Below are positions 49,952 through 59,160 of a stretch of DNA of 64,000 bases, in pieces. Each line of letters opens with the position of its first letter. Positions within the stretch are counted from its first letter, which is position 1. This DNA comes from Actinomycetota bacterium (GTDB lineage Bacteria; Actinomycetota; Actinomycetes; Streptosporangiales; Streptosporangiaceae). Both the position numbers and the translations under genes were made by a program. Under the pieces are notes generated by a model. That model worked only from the letters and a program-made list of their open reading frames with translations, ran no database searches and was not told where the DNA came from. The stretch lies in the NCBI GenBank assembly GCA_019240215.1, contig JAFAYQ010000027.1, forward strand, positions 1 to 64,000. The letters run 5' to 3'.

Positions 49952-50962
49952 ATGAGCCTGACCCCGTTCGAACGTGACATCGCGGCCCAGCCCGAGGCGC
50001 TGCGCGCCTTCGCCCACACCGACGGCCTCCCGGGCCTGACCGCGCTGGACCCTGGCCGCTACGACCGGATCGTGCTCACCGGCATGGGCTCCTCGCACGA
50101 CGCCGCCCTGCCGACCTGGCGGCGGCTGGCGGGCGCCGGCCGGGCGGCCTGGTGGGTCGACACCGGCCAGCTGCTGGACACCCCCGAGCTGGTCACCGAC
50201 CGCACCTTGCTGATCGTCACCTCCCAGTCGGGGGCCAGCGGTGAGGTCGTGTCGCTGCTGGCCGCCCAGCCCCGGCCCGCCACCCTGGTCGCGGTCACCA
50301 ACGACCCCGCCAGCCCCCTGGCCACCGCCGCCGACCTGGTCATCGCGCTGCACAGCGGCGACGAGGCCACCGTCAGCACCAAGAGCTACCTGAACAGCCT
50401 GGCCGCCCACGACCTGCTGGCCGCCACCTTGACCAGGACCGCGCCCGCCGACGTGCTGGCGGTGGCCAAGGTCGTCGAGGAGTCCGGCGCCGACGCCGGG
50501 CTCGCCCCGCTGGCCCGCCAGCTGGTCGCGGCCGGCCACCCGCGGCTGGCCTACGTCGGGTTCGGCGACTACGCGGCCACCGCCCGCTACGCCGGGCTGA
50601 TCACCAAAGAAGGCGCCAAGATGGCGGCCGAGGGCTTCATCGGCGGCCAGTTCCGGCACGGCCCGCTCGAGCTGGCCGGCCCGGGCCTGCTGGCGGTGCT
50701 GTTCGGGGCCGATGACCCGGCCGCCAACGCCTCGCTGCAGCGGCTGGCGGCCGACCTGACCGGGGCCGGCTCGGCCGTGGTGGCGGTCGCCGCCTTGGAC
50801 GTCCCCGGGGCGGCCCTCCAGCTCCGGCCGCCCGCCGGGGTGCTGGCTCAGCTCGCCCACGGGGCGGTGGCGGCCCAGCACCTGACGGTGGCGCTGGCCC
50901 GGGCCCGCGGGATCACCCCGGGCGCGTTCGCCTACGGCAGCAAGATCACCACCGCCCTGTGA
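49952..50962 (+). CDS. SIS domain sugar isomerase/deglycase-like protein
   Basis: YDRIVLTGMGSSHDAALPTWRRLAGAGRAAWWVDTGQLLDTPELVTDRTLLIVTSQSGASGEVVSLL...EGFIGGQFRHGPLELAGPG. Confidence 0.92.
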   Translation: MSLTPFERDIAAQPEALRAFAHTDGLPGLTALDPGRYDRIVLTGMGSSHDAALPTWRRLAGAGRAAWWVDTGQLLDTPELVTDRTLLIVTSQSGASGEVVSLLAAQPRPATLVAVTNDPASPLATAADLVIALHSGDEATVSTKSYLNSLAAHDLLAATLTRTAPADVLAVAKVVEESGADAGLAPLARQLVAAGHPRLAYVGFGDYAATARYAGLITKEGAKMAAEGFIGGQFRHGPLELAGPGLLAVLFGADDPAANASLQRLAADLTGAGSAVVAVAALDVPGAALQLRPPAGVLAQLAHGAVAAQHLTVALARARGITPGAFAYGSKITTAL

Positions 50963-51825
50963 CCGGGACCTTCACGCTGGGCGTGGACCTGGGCGGCACC
51001 GGCACCCGGGTCGTCGCCCTCGATGCCGGCGGCGCGGTGATCCGCCAGGCCAGCTTCCGCACCGCCACCGGTGCCCCCGACGCCGCCGTCCCGGGCCTGC
51101 TGGCCGAGCTGGATGCCCTGGCCGACGGGCTCGAAGTGACGGCGGCCGGGATCGGCGCCAGCGGGCCGGTCACCGCCGAGGGCATCATCGACAACCCGGC
51201 CACGCTGCCCGCCTATACGGGCGTCGATATCTGCGCTTTTACAGAAAAAGTGACCGGCTGGCGTTGCGTCATCGACAACGACGCGGCCGCCGCCGCCATC
51301 GGCGAATACGCCTACGGAGCCGGGCGCGGCAGCCGCACCTGCGTCACCGTTACCCTCGGCACCGGCATCGGGGTGGCGGTGGTGACCGGCGGGCAGCTGT
51401 TCCGGGCCGGCGACGGCACCCACCCCGAGGCCGGCCACCTGGCCGTCCCCGACGCGCCGGTGCCCTGCTACTGCGGCCTGGCCCGGTGCTGGGAGCAGGC
51501 CGCCTCGCGGGCCGCCCTGGAGGGGCTGACCAGCGGCGACCCCGCGACTGCGGCCGCCGCCGCCCGCCGCGGCGAGCCCGGCCCGGTGGCCGCCTTCGCG
51601 CTCTACGGCCAGCGGCTGGCGGCCGGGCTCGGCACCCTGCTGACCGTGTTCCGGCCCGACCGGGTGGTGCTCGGCGGCTCGGCCGCCCGCTACCTCGACC
51701 TGTTCGCCCCGGCCCTGGCCGCGGGCCTGGACCACGACGCCCCCTACCAGTGGACCCCGCCCGTGGTCCCCGCCGAGCTGGGTGACCTGGCCGGCGCGGT
51801 CGGGGCGGCGGTGCTGGCCCGGTGA
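50959..51825 (+). CDS. ROK-family sugar kinase
   Basis: LGVDLGGTGTRVVALDAGG; VIDNDAAAAAIGEYAYGAGRGSRTCVTVTLGTGIGVAVVTGGQLFRAGDGTHPEAGHLAVPDAPVPCYCGLARCWEQAAS. Confidence 0.93.
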   Translation: MTGTFTLGVDLGGTGTRVVALDAGGAVIRQASFRTATGAPDAAVPGLLAELDALADGLEVTAAGIGASGPVTAEGIIDNPATLPAYTGVDICAFTEKVTGWRCVIDNDAAAAAIGEYAYGAGRGSRTCVTVTLGTGIGVAVVTGGQLFRAGDGTHPEAGHLAVPDAPVPCYCGLARCWEQAASRAALEGLTSGDPATAAAAARRGEPGPVAAFALYGQRLAAGLGTLLTVFRPDRVVLGGSAARYLDLFAPALAAGLDHDAPYQWTPPVVPAELGDLAGAVGAAVLAR

Positions 51826-51882
51826 TCCAGTGGCCCGGTTATCCAGTTGGCCGGCGGGCCGGCCGGGTGCTGGAATGTCGCG

Positions 51883-52656
51883 GTGGACCGTAACGCTGTG
51901 CTGGCCCAGTTCAACGACCAGCTGCGCCGGGAGCCGGCCGCCGAGCCCGGGTCGCGGATCGAGCGCGACGACCACGTCACCCGGATCGTCGCCGCCGACG
52001 GTGACTGGAACGGCGTGCTGTGGTCCGACCTCAGCGCGGCCGACGCCGACGCGGTGATCGCGGCCCAGGTCGCCCGGTTCGCCGACGTCGGCGAGTGGGA
52101 GTGGAAGCACTACTCTTACGACCAGCCCGCTGACCTGCCCGAACGGCTGACCGCGGCCGGCTTCGCAGCCGAGCAGCCCGAGACCCTGCTGGTGGCCGAG
52201 ATCGCCGCCTTGGACCTGGACCCCCGCCCGCCCGCCGGCGTCCGGCTGGTCCCGGTCGACGACGCCGCCGGCGCGACCGCGGTGGTCCGGGTGCACAACG
52301 AGGTCTTCGGCGGCGACCACCAGGCGACCGGGGCCGCCATCACCGCCGCCCTCGGCCGGCACCCCCGCCCGGTCCAGGCCGTGGTGGCCATGGCGGGCGA
52401 CACCCCGGTCTCGGCCGCCCGGATCGAGTTCCCGGGCGGCAGCGACTTCGCCAGCCTCTGGGGTGGCGGGACGTTGCCGTCCTGGCGCGGCCGGGGCGTG
52501 TTCCGGGCGCTGGTCGCCCACCGGGCCGTCCTCGCCCGCGACCGCGGCTACCGCTACCTCCAGGTCGACGCCTCGCCCGACAGCCGGCCGATCCTGGGCC
52601 GGCTCGGCTTCACCGAGCTGGCCACCACCACGCCATTCATCTACTCTTCGCGCTAG
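51883..52656 (+). CDS. GNAT family N-acetyltransferase
   Basis: VRLVPVDDAAGATAVVRVHNEVFGG...GGGTLPSWRGRGVFRALVAHRAVLARDRGYRYLQVDASPDSRPILGRLGF. Confidence 0.88.
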   Translation: MDRNAVLAQFNDQLRREPAAEPGSRIERDDHVTRIVAADGDWNGVLWSDLSAADADAVIAAQVARFADVGEWEWKHYSYDQPADLPERLTAAGFAAEQPETLLVAEIAALDLDPRPPAGVRLVPVDDAAGATAVVRVHNEVFGGDHQATGAAITAALGRHPRPVQAVVAMAGDTPVSAARIEFPGGSDFASLWGGGTLPSWRGRGVFRALVAHRAVLARDRGYRYLQVDASPDSRPILGRLGFTELATTTPFIYSSR

Positions 52657-52741
52657 CCAGGCGCTATTTCCCGGAATCAATTGATTGCGGTGCTCTAGCC
52701 TGCTGCCATACCTCACAATATGGATCAGAAGGAATTGCGCC

Positions 52742-53347
52742 ATGAGCATCGCCACGATGGTGGACACCCGGATCGCCCGGCAGCAGGCCGAGAATATAAA
52801 CAGTCCCAGCCCGGACAAGCCGGTCGGCGCCCCGACCGATCTGGTCAACCAGATCACGCGCTGGATACCGACCGAGACGATAACGATTTACGTCGCCCTT
52901 CTCGCTTTGCTGGCCCCGGTCGCCAGACACGCGCCCACGTATCAGAGCCGCTGGGTGCTGCTGGGCATTGTCGCCGCGTCCAACCCGGTGGTGGTTTATC
53001 TGCTCACCAAAGCCAAGACCCAGACAAAGAAAATTCAAATGCCCTGGTTCGAGATGATGGTCGCGCCGGTGGCGTTCGCGGCCTGGGCCTTCGCGCTGCC
53101 GGACACGCCGCTCAGCTCGATCCCCGGCTACCAGCTCAAGTGGAACGCGGCCATCGTCACCGTCACCACCACCGCGATCGTGCTGATCGCCAACGCCCTG
53201 CACAACTCACCCGACTACGACCAGGTGGTGACGATCCAGCAGGGCGCCCAGTCCGAGCACCCGATCGACATGAGCGTGCCCGCCGTCGCGCCCCGGACCG
53301 CGCCCAGCACCAGCCCCAAGACGCCGGCCGCGGTCACCGGCTCGTAG
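52742..53347 (+). CDS. Hypothetical four-TM-like membrane protein
   Basis: ITRWIPTETITIYVALLALLAPVARHAPTYQSRWVLLGIVAASNPVVVYLLTKAK...WFEMMVAPVAFAAWAFALP. Confidence 0.7.
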   Translation: MSIATMVDTRIARQQAENINSPSPDKPVGAPTDLVNQITRWIPTETITIYVALLALLAPVARHAPTYQSRWVLLGIVAASNPVVVYLLTKAKTQTKKIQMPWFEMMVAPVAFAAWAFALPDTPLSSIPGYQLKWNAAIVTVTTTAIVLIANALHNSPDYDQVVTIQQGAQSEHPIDMSVPAVAPRTAPSTSPKTPAAVTGS

Positions 53348-55007
53348 GCAGCCCCCGGCCGCTGACGTCGAACCGGCTCACCCCGTCGACCAGCGTGGCC
53401 AGCACGTCGAGGCCGGCGATCCGGTGCGGGCTGACCGCGGTCGGATCCTCGGCCAGCACGGTCAGGTCGGCCAGGTAGCCAGCGGCGATCGTGCCCTTGA
53501 TCTGCTCGGCGTGGCTGGCGTAGGCCGACCCGCTGGTGTAGGCGCGCAACGCCTCCTCGGCGGTGATCGCCTCGACCGGGTTGTAGGGAGCCCCGGAGCC
53601 GGTCCGCCGGTTGACCATGTCGTGCACACCCAGCAGCGGCGCCCCGGTCACCACCGGCCGGTCCGAGCTGCCGGTCAACGTCAGCCCGGCCTCCAGCAGC
53701 GACCGCTGCCGGTACAGCCAGCCGTGCCGGTCCGGCCCGATCGCGGCCAGGAAGCCGTCTCCCAGCTCGGTCGCGAAGTGACCCTGCGGCACCGGGACCA
53801 CGCCCAGCTCGGCGGCCCGGGCCACCTGGTCGGGGCGGACGATGGCGAAGTGCTCGATCCGGTGCCGGGTGTCCGCCCGCGGGTAGCGGCGCTGGGCCTC
53901 GGCGTAGGCGTCCAGGGCCAGGTCGATGGCCAGGTCCCCGATCGCGTGGGCGGCCACCTGCCAGCCCGACCGGTGGGCGGCGATGATCGTCGCGGCCAGC
54001 TGGCCGGCGTCGGCCTGCAGGTAGCCGCGGTCACCGGGGGTCCCGGCGAAGTCTTCGGTCATGGCCGCGGTCCGGCCGATCAGCGACCCGTCGGTGAAGA
54101 TCTTCATCGCCCCGATCCGCAGCCAGTCGTCGCCGAAGCCGGTGCGGATGCCGAGGTCGAGCCCGAGTTCGAGACCGTCGCCGGGGTCGGCCGCCAGCGG
54201 GTGGAGCACGTCGCTGACCACCATCAGCTCGACCCGGACGGGCAGCCGGCCGTCGTCGCGGGCGGCCTGGTAGGCGGCCAGCTCGACCGGCGTGTGCCCG
54301 ATCCAGCCGCCGCCGATGCCCGCCTCGGTGACGCTGGTGATGCCCTCGCGCAGGTACTGCTGGCCGGCCCGGTCGATCGCGTCGGCCAGCGTCGCCACCG
54401 GGTAGGGCCGCACCAGGTCGGCCACCAGCTCCTGGGCGGTCTCCTGCAGCAGCCCGGTCGGGCGGCCGGCCGCGTCGGTCACCACCTTGCCGCCGGGCAC
54501 GTCAGCGGCCCGCTCGGCCAGGCCGAGGTCGGCCAGCACGGCGCTGCTGACCACGCACATGTGGCCCGAGGTGTGCCGCAGCCAGACCCGGCGGCCGGGC
54601 GCGGCCCGGTCCAGGCCGTCCCGGTTGGGGTGGCCGCCGAGCTTGTTCTGGTCGTAGCCGGCCCCGACCACCCAGTCTTCCGGGGCCACCGCCGAGGCCT
54701 GCCGGGTGACCGCCGCGTACAGGTCGTCCAGCGTCGGTGTGGCCTCCGGGCGCAGGTCGGCTTCGGTCAGCGTCAGCCCGAACCAGGCCATGTGGTTGTG
54801 GGCGTCGTGGAAGCCCGGCAGCACGGTGGCGCCGCCCAGGTCCACCACCTCGCGCGCCCGCAGGCCACCCGGCCCGGCGTCGGGGTCGAGTGCCAGCACC
54901 CGGCCGCCCCCGATCGCGACCGACCCGGCCCGCGGCCGGGCCCGGTCCATCGTCAGCACGTTGGCGTTGACCAGCAGCAGGTCAGCCGGAACGGATGGGC
55001 TAGACAT
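53334..55007 (-). CDS. Metal-dependent amidohydrolase (YtcJ-like)
   Basis: LLVNANVLTMDRARPRAGSVAIGGGRVLAL; LPGFHDAHNHMAWFGL; VAAHAIGDLAIDLALDAY; GSDRPVVTGAPLLGVHDMVNR. Confidence 0.93.
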   Translation of the reverse strand: MSSPSVPADLLLVNANVLTMDRARPRAGSVAIGGGRVLALDPDAGPGGLRAREVVDLGGATVLPGFHDAHNHMAWFGLTLTEADLRPEATPTLDDLYAAVTRQASAVAPEDWVVGAGYDQNKLGGHPNRDGLDRAAPGRRVWLRHTSGHMCVVSSAVLADLGLAERAADVPGGKVVTDAAGRPTGLLQETAQELVADLVRPYPVATLADAIDRAGQQYLREGITSVTEAGIGGGWIGHTPVELAAYQAARDDGRLPVRVELMVVSDVLHPLAADPGDGLELGLDLGIRTGFGDDWLRIGAMKIFTDGSLIGRTAAMTEDFAGTPGDRGYLQADAGQLAATIIAAHRSGWQVAAHAIGDLAIDLALDAYAEAQRRYPRADTRHRIEHFAIVRPDQVARAAELGVVPVPQGHFATELGDGFLAAIGPDRHGWLYRQRSLLEAGLTLTGSSDRPVVTGAPLLGVHDMVNRRTGSGAPYNPVEAITAEEALRAYTSGSAYASHAEQIKGTIAAGYLADLTVLAEDPTAVSPHRIAGLDVLATLVDGVSRFDVSGRGLPTSR

Positions 55008-55425
55008 CGGCCGCCCCCAGCGCTTCGAACGTTTCCCGGTACCAGGGGCTCCACGGCGCGGGCCGCCCGGCCTGGTCGATCTTGACGATCACCCGGTGCC
55101 CGCGGGCCAGGGTGTGGCCGTCGGCCGGATCGGCGCACCGGAACAGGTAGGTGGCGCTGGTCCGCCCGAGCTTCCCGGCCGACAGCTCGACCAGCAGCGA
55201 CCCGGGCGCTTCGAGCGGCGCGTCGAACTCCACATGCAGCTCCCGGACCACGTAGCGCAGGTCCGGGTCGCGCTCGGCGTAGCTGGTCCAGCCCTTGCCG
55301 AGCTGCTCGAACAGGGCCGACTGGGCCCGCTCCACGTGCACCGCGAACCTTGTGTTGTGCAGCGCCCCGTTGAGGTCGAGCTCGTCGAAGAACACCGGGC
55401 TGAGCCAGCTGAACGGCCCGCTCAT
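55000..55425 (-). CDS. Acyl-CoA thioesterase (hotdog fold)
   Basis: FFDELDLNGALHNTRFAVHVERAQSALFEQLGKGW...YVVRELHVEFDAPLEAPGSLLVELSAGKLGRTSATYLF. Confidence 0.88.
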   Translation of the reverse strand: MSGPFSWLSPVFFDELDLNGALHNTRFAVHVERAQSALFEQLGKGWTSYAERDPDLRYVVRELHVEFDAPLEAPGSLLVELSAGKLGRTSATYLFRCADPADGHTLARGHRVIVKIDQAGRPAPWSPWYRETFEALGAADV

Positions 55426-56990
55426 ACGCCGGCCCAGGTACCGTCGGCGGCGTCGAACACCGGCCCGTGCAGGTCGCCGAGCTGCTTCTTGATCACCCGC
55501 TCGGAGTCGGTGCGCGGCAGGTCGGGGGCGGCCTGCCAGAACCGGGGCACCTTGAACCGGGCCAGCCGCTCGCGGCACCAGGCGGCCAGCTCGGCCGCCT
55601 CGACCGCGGCCCCGTCGCTGGTGACGTAGTAGGCCTTGACCTCTTCGCCGCGGATCTCGTCGGGCACCGCCACCACCGCCACCAGCCGGATCTGCGGGTG
55701 GGTGAGCAGCACCTCTTCGACCTCGCGGGCGGCGACGTTCTCGCCGCCGCGCCGGATCATGTCCTTGAGCCGGCCCGCGTGGTAGACCCGGCCCTGGCTG
55801 TCCATCCAGCCCAGGTCGCCGGTGTGGAACCAGCCGTCACGGAACACCTGGGCGGTCGCCTCCGGGTCGCCGTCGTAGCCGTCCATCATGCCCGGGCCGG
55901 CCAGCGTGATCTCGCCGGTCTGGCCGGCCGCCAGCGGCTGGCCGTCGCCGGAGCTGATCCGCACCTGGCGGTGCCGGGCCGGGCCGCCCAGGCAGCCGCT
56001 GCCGACCAGCTCGTCGTGGTCGGCGTCGGTCACCCGCAGGTCGCCCCCGGTCTCGGTCATCCCGAACGCCTCGTACCAGGGCACCCCCCAGCGTTCCTCC
56101 AGGGTGGCGTGCAGCGCGGGCGGGATCGCCGAGCACTGCACGGCCCGGACCCGGTGCTGGCGGTCGGCCGGGTCGGGCGGCATCCGCAGCAGCAGTCCCG
56201 GCATCGCGCCCAGGCAGTAGAAGTAGGTCACCTGGTGCTCGCGGACCTTGGCCCAGAACGACGACGGGTGGAAGCCGTCCAGGATCACCAGCTCGGCGCC
56301 GGCCAGCAGCCCGGCCGCGACGTTCCACTGCGGGTCGATGTAGTGGAACGGCTGCGCGGTCAGCATCACGTCGGTCTCGCTGAGGTACGGGAACTCGCTG
56401 ACCAGGCTGGCCGCCAGCAGCGCCCAGTACCGGTTGGACAGCAGGCAGCCCTTGGGGCGGCCGGTGGTGCCCGAGGTGAACTGGACGTTGGCGGTCGCCG
56501 CCGGGTCCGGGGGAGTGAACCCGGCCGGAACGGCGGCCCGGGCGGCCGCGGTGGCCAGCTCGGCGGCCGGGATCACCCGGCCGAGCGCGGGCAGGCCGGC
56601 CGGCAGCCGCTCCAGCAGCGGCCCGAACTGGGCCCCGGTCACGATGGCGGACGCCCGGCCGGCGGTGAGCACGTGGGTGGCGTCGGCGGTCTGGTACCGG
56701 GTGTTGACCGGGACCGCCGCCGCCCCCAGCCGCGACAGCGCGATCCAGGTCAGCGGGAAGGCCGCCTCGTTGGCCAGCAGCACCGCCACCCGGTCGCCGG
56801 CCCGCACCCCGCGGTCGCTCAGCTCCTGCGCGTAGCCCGCCGTCAGCCGGCTGACGTCGGCGAACGTCAGCTGGTCGCCGGGGTCGAACCGCCAGGCGAT
56901 CCGGTCCGGCCAGCGCTGCCCGGCCGCGTGCACGGCCGCCGCCAGCGTGGCCGCCAGGGCCGGCTCGGCCGCGCCCACGTCAGTGCTCAT
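55422..56990 (-). CDS. AMP-dependent acyl-CoA synthetase/ligase
   Basis: VQFTSGTTGRPKGCLLSNRYW; YEAFGMTETGGDLR; GWFHTGDLGWMDSQGRVYHAGRLKDMIRRGGENVAAREVEEVL. Confidence 0.95.
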   Translation of the reverse strand: MSTDVGAAEPALAATLAAAVHAAGQRWPDRIAWRFDPGDQLTFADVSRLTAGYAQELSDRGVRAGDRVAVLLANEAAFPLTWIALSRLGAAAVPVNTRYQTADATHVLTAGRASAIVTGAQFGPLLERLPAGLPALGRVIPAAELATAAARAAVPAGFTPPDPAATANVQFTSGTTGRPKGCLLSNRYWALLAASLVSEFPYLSETDVMLTAQPFHYIDPQWNVAAGLLAGAELVILDGFHPSSFWAKVREHQVTYFYCLGAMPGLLLRMPPDPADRQHRVRAVQCSAIPPALHATLEERWGVPWYEAFGMTETGGDLRVTDADHDELVGSGCLGGPARHRQVRISSGDGQPLAAGQTGEITLAGPGMMDGYDGDPEATAQVFRDGWFHTGDLGWMDSQGRVYHAGRLKDMIRRGGENVAAREVEEVLLTHPQIRLVAVVAVPDEIRGEEVKAYYVTSDGAAVEAAELAAWCRERLARFKVPRFWQAAPDLPRTDSERVIKKQLGDLHGPVFDAADGTWAGV

Positions 56991-58393
56991 TGCGCGGGCT
57001 CATTCCCGGGGTCCTTCCCGGTCTCCGGGGCGACGGTCAGCGCGGCGAAGTCGGTCTCGGTCGCCATCGCCTCCTCCAGCGCGCTCTCGGCCCCCCGGTC
57101 CAGCGCCTGCTTGGCCAGCGCCAGCGCCAGGGCCGGGCGGTCTCGCAGCCGGGCCGCGATCCCGGCCGCCACCTGCTCGTGCTCACCGGCCGGGGCGACC
57201 TGGTTGACCAGCCCCCACTCCTGGGCGCGGACGGCGCCGAACCGCTCGCCCAGCAGCAGCAGTTCCTTGGCCCGGACCGGGCCGACCAGCAGCGGCAGCA
57301 GCCGCGAGATCCCGCCGGTGACGCTCAGCCCGACCGACACCTCGGGGAACCCGAACTGGGCGTCCTCGGCCGCCACGACCAGGTCACAGCCGAGCGCGAA
57401 CTCGCAGCCGGCCCCCAGCGCGTACCCGTGCACGGCCGCGATGACCGGGCCCGGGAACCGCCGGATGGCCCGGGTCACCTCCTGGATCTGGTCCACCCGC
57501 CGCCGGGTGGCCAGCACCGTTTCCGGCGGCAGCGGCTCCTTCAGGTCGTGTCCGGAACAGAACGCCCGGCCCCGCCCGGCCAGCACCACCGCCCGCGCCC
57601 CGTCCTGTTCGGCTCGCGCGAACGCGCCGATCAGCCCGGCCACCAGCTCGGGCACGACCGCGTTGAGGCGCTGCGGCCGGTTCAGCCGGATCCACGCCAC
57701 CGAATCGGCCAGCTCGTACTCGACGGCCATCGTGACCTCGGTCGCGCTGACTCGCGGATCGCTCTGGTCCAGCCGGTAGCGGTACTGGTAGACCGCCGCC
57801 AGGATGGCCGGGGTCTGGGATGGCCCGGGCGCGGGGGCGGCGCCGACCCGGGCCGCCATCAGCCGCATCGGCGTCCACTCGTCCCCGTGCGGGTTGCCGT
57901 AGCCCTTGACCGGCAGCAGCCGCCCCCCGTGGCGCTGGTAGAACGCGACCCGGCGTTGCCGGGTGTGTACCTCACCGGGGTCGGTGCCGGGCTCGTCGGC
58001 GTCTTCCACGTCCCACACCAGCAGCCGGTAGCCGCCGGCCTGCAGCCAGGCCATGAGCTGATCCCACATGATCCCGCCGAGCCCCTGCCCGCGCCGCTGC
58101 TGGCTGACGACGAAGTAACGCAGGAAAATCCAGCCGGTGTGACCGAGCGGCCGGAGCATGGCGAACCCGCACGGCTGCCCGTCCTGCAGCAGCGCCAGCG
58201 CGATCTCGCCTTCCTCCCGTTCGGTGGTCAAGGTGGCGAACCCGGACCGCAGGTGGGGCGCGAACCCGTCCTCGTAGATCCGGCGCACTTCACCGGTGCG
58301 GGCCGGGTCGAGCGCCTCGACCGGTTCGAGCGCGTAGTCCGCAGTCATCAGCTGTTCAATCCCTCCCTCGCGCGGCCGGGGCCGGGCATCCAT
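56987..58393 (-). CDS. GNAT acetyltransferase domain fused to enoyl-CoA hydratase domain (single ORF)
   Basis: N-term FLRYFVVSQQRRGQGLGGIMWDQLMAWLQAGGYRLLVWDVEDADEPG...VAFYQRHGGRLLPV; C-term VAWIRLNRPQRLNAVVPELVAGLIGAF...VIAAVHGYALGAGCEFALGCDLVVAAEDAQFGFPEVSVGL; no stop between; internal ATG near 57731. Confidence 0.85.
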   Translation of the reverse strand: MDARPRPREGGIEQLMTADYALEPVEALDPARTGEVRRIYEDGFAPHLRSGFATLTTEREEGEIALALLQDGQPCGFAMLRPLGHTGWIFLRYFVVSQQRRGQGLGGIMWDQLMAWLQAGGYRLLVWDVEDADEPGTDPGEVHTRQRRVAFYQRHGGRLLPVKGYGNPHGDEWTPMRLMAARVGAAPAPGPSQTPAILAAVYQYRYRLDQSDPRVSATEVTMAVEYELADSVAWIRLNRPQRLNAVVPELVAGLIGAFARAEQDGARAVVLAGRGRAFCSGHDLKEPLPPETVLATRRRVDQIQEVTRAIRRFPGPVIAAVHGYALGAGCEFALGCDLVVAAEDAQFGFPEVSVGLSVTGGISRLLPLLVGPVRAKELLLLGERFGAVRAQEWGLVNQVAPAGEHEQVAAGIAARLRDRPALALALAKQALDRGAESALEEAMATETDFAALTVAPETGKDPGNEPAQ

Positions 58394-59117
58394 GGCTCAG
58401 CCAGGCTAGGGCCTCGGCCACGGTGGCCACGGCCGGGGCGGCCGGAACCGGGGGCCGGTCCACCATCACCACCGGCACCCCCAGCTGCCGGGCCGCGGTC
58501 AGCTTGGCCGCCGTCAGCTCCCCGCCGCTGTCCTTGGTGACCAGCACGTCGATCTCGTGCTCGTGCAGCAGCGCCAGCTCCCCGGGCACCGTGAACGGCC
58601 CGCGGGCGGTCAGCAGCCGCGCCCGCGCTGGCAGCGGCCCGTCCGGCGCCTGCACCGACCGGATCAGGAACCAGCGGCGCTGATCGGCCGCGAACACCTC
58701 CAGCCCGGTCCGGCCGACGGTGAGCAGCACCCGCTCGCCCGGCAGGCCGGTGGCCGCGGCCGCCAGCGTGGGGATCCGCCGCCAGTCGTCCCCCGGCCCG
58801 GCCGTCCAGCCCGGCCGCCGCAGCTGCAGCAGCGGGACGCCGGCCTGGCCGCTGGCGGTCACCGCGGCGGCGCTGATCGCGGCCGCGAACGGGTGGGTGG
58901 CGTCGATGACCGCATCGATACGCTCGGCCGTCAGCCAGGCGGCCAGCTGGCCGCGGCCGCCGAACCCGCCGGTCCGGGTCGCCCCCTCCAGCCGGGCCGG
59001 GTCGCGGGTCCGCCCGGCCAGCGAGGTGATCACCTCGACCCCGGGGGTGGCCGCCAGCCGGGCCGCCAGCTGCCGCGCCTCACCGGTGCCTCCCAGCAAA
59101 AGCACACGGTTACTCAT
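58356..59117 (-). CDS. cobK: Cobalt-precorrin-6A / precorrin-6A reductase
   Basis: MSNRVLLLGGTGEARQLAARLAA...ERIDAVIDATHPFAAAISAAAVTAS...LVTKDSGGELTAAKLTAARQLGVPVVMVDRPP. Confidence 0.92.
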   Translation of the reverse strand: MSNRVLLLGGTGEARQLAARLAATPGVEVITSLAGRTRDPARLEGATRTGGFGGRGQLAAWLTAERIDAVIDATHPFAAAISAAAVTASGQAGVPLLQLRRPGWTAGPGDDWRRIPTLAAAATGLPGERVLLTVGRTGLEVFAADQRRWFLIRSVQAPDGPLPARARLLTARGPFTVPGELALLHEHEIDVLVTKDSGGELTAAKLTAARQLGVPVVMVDRPPVPAAPAVATVAEALAWLSHGCPAPAARGRD

Positions 59118-59160
59118 GTGGCCCTCATCTGGCACTCATCCAAGCATCGTAGGGTGCAGC

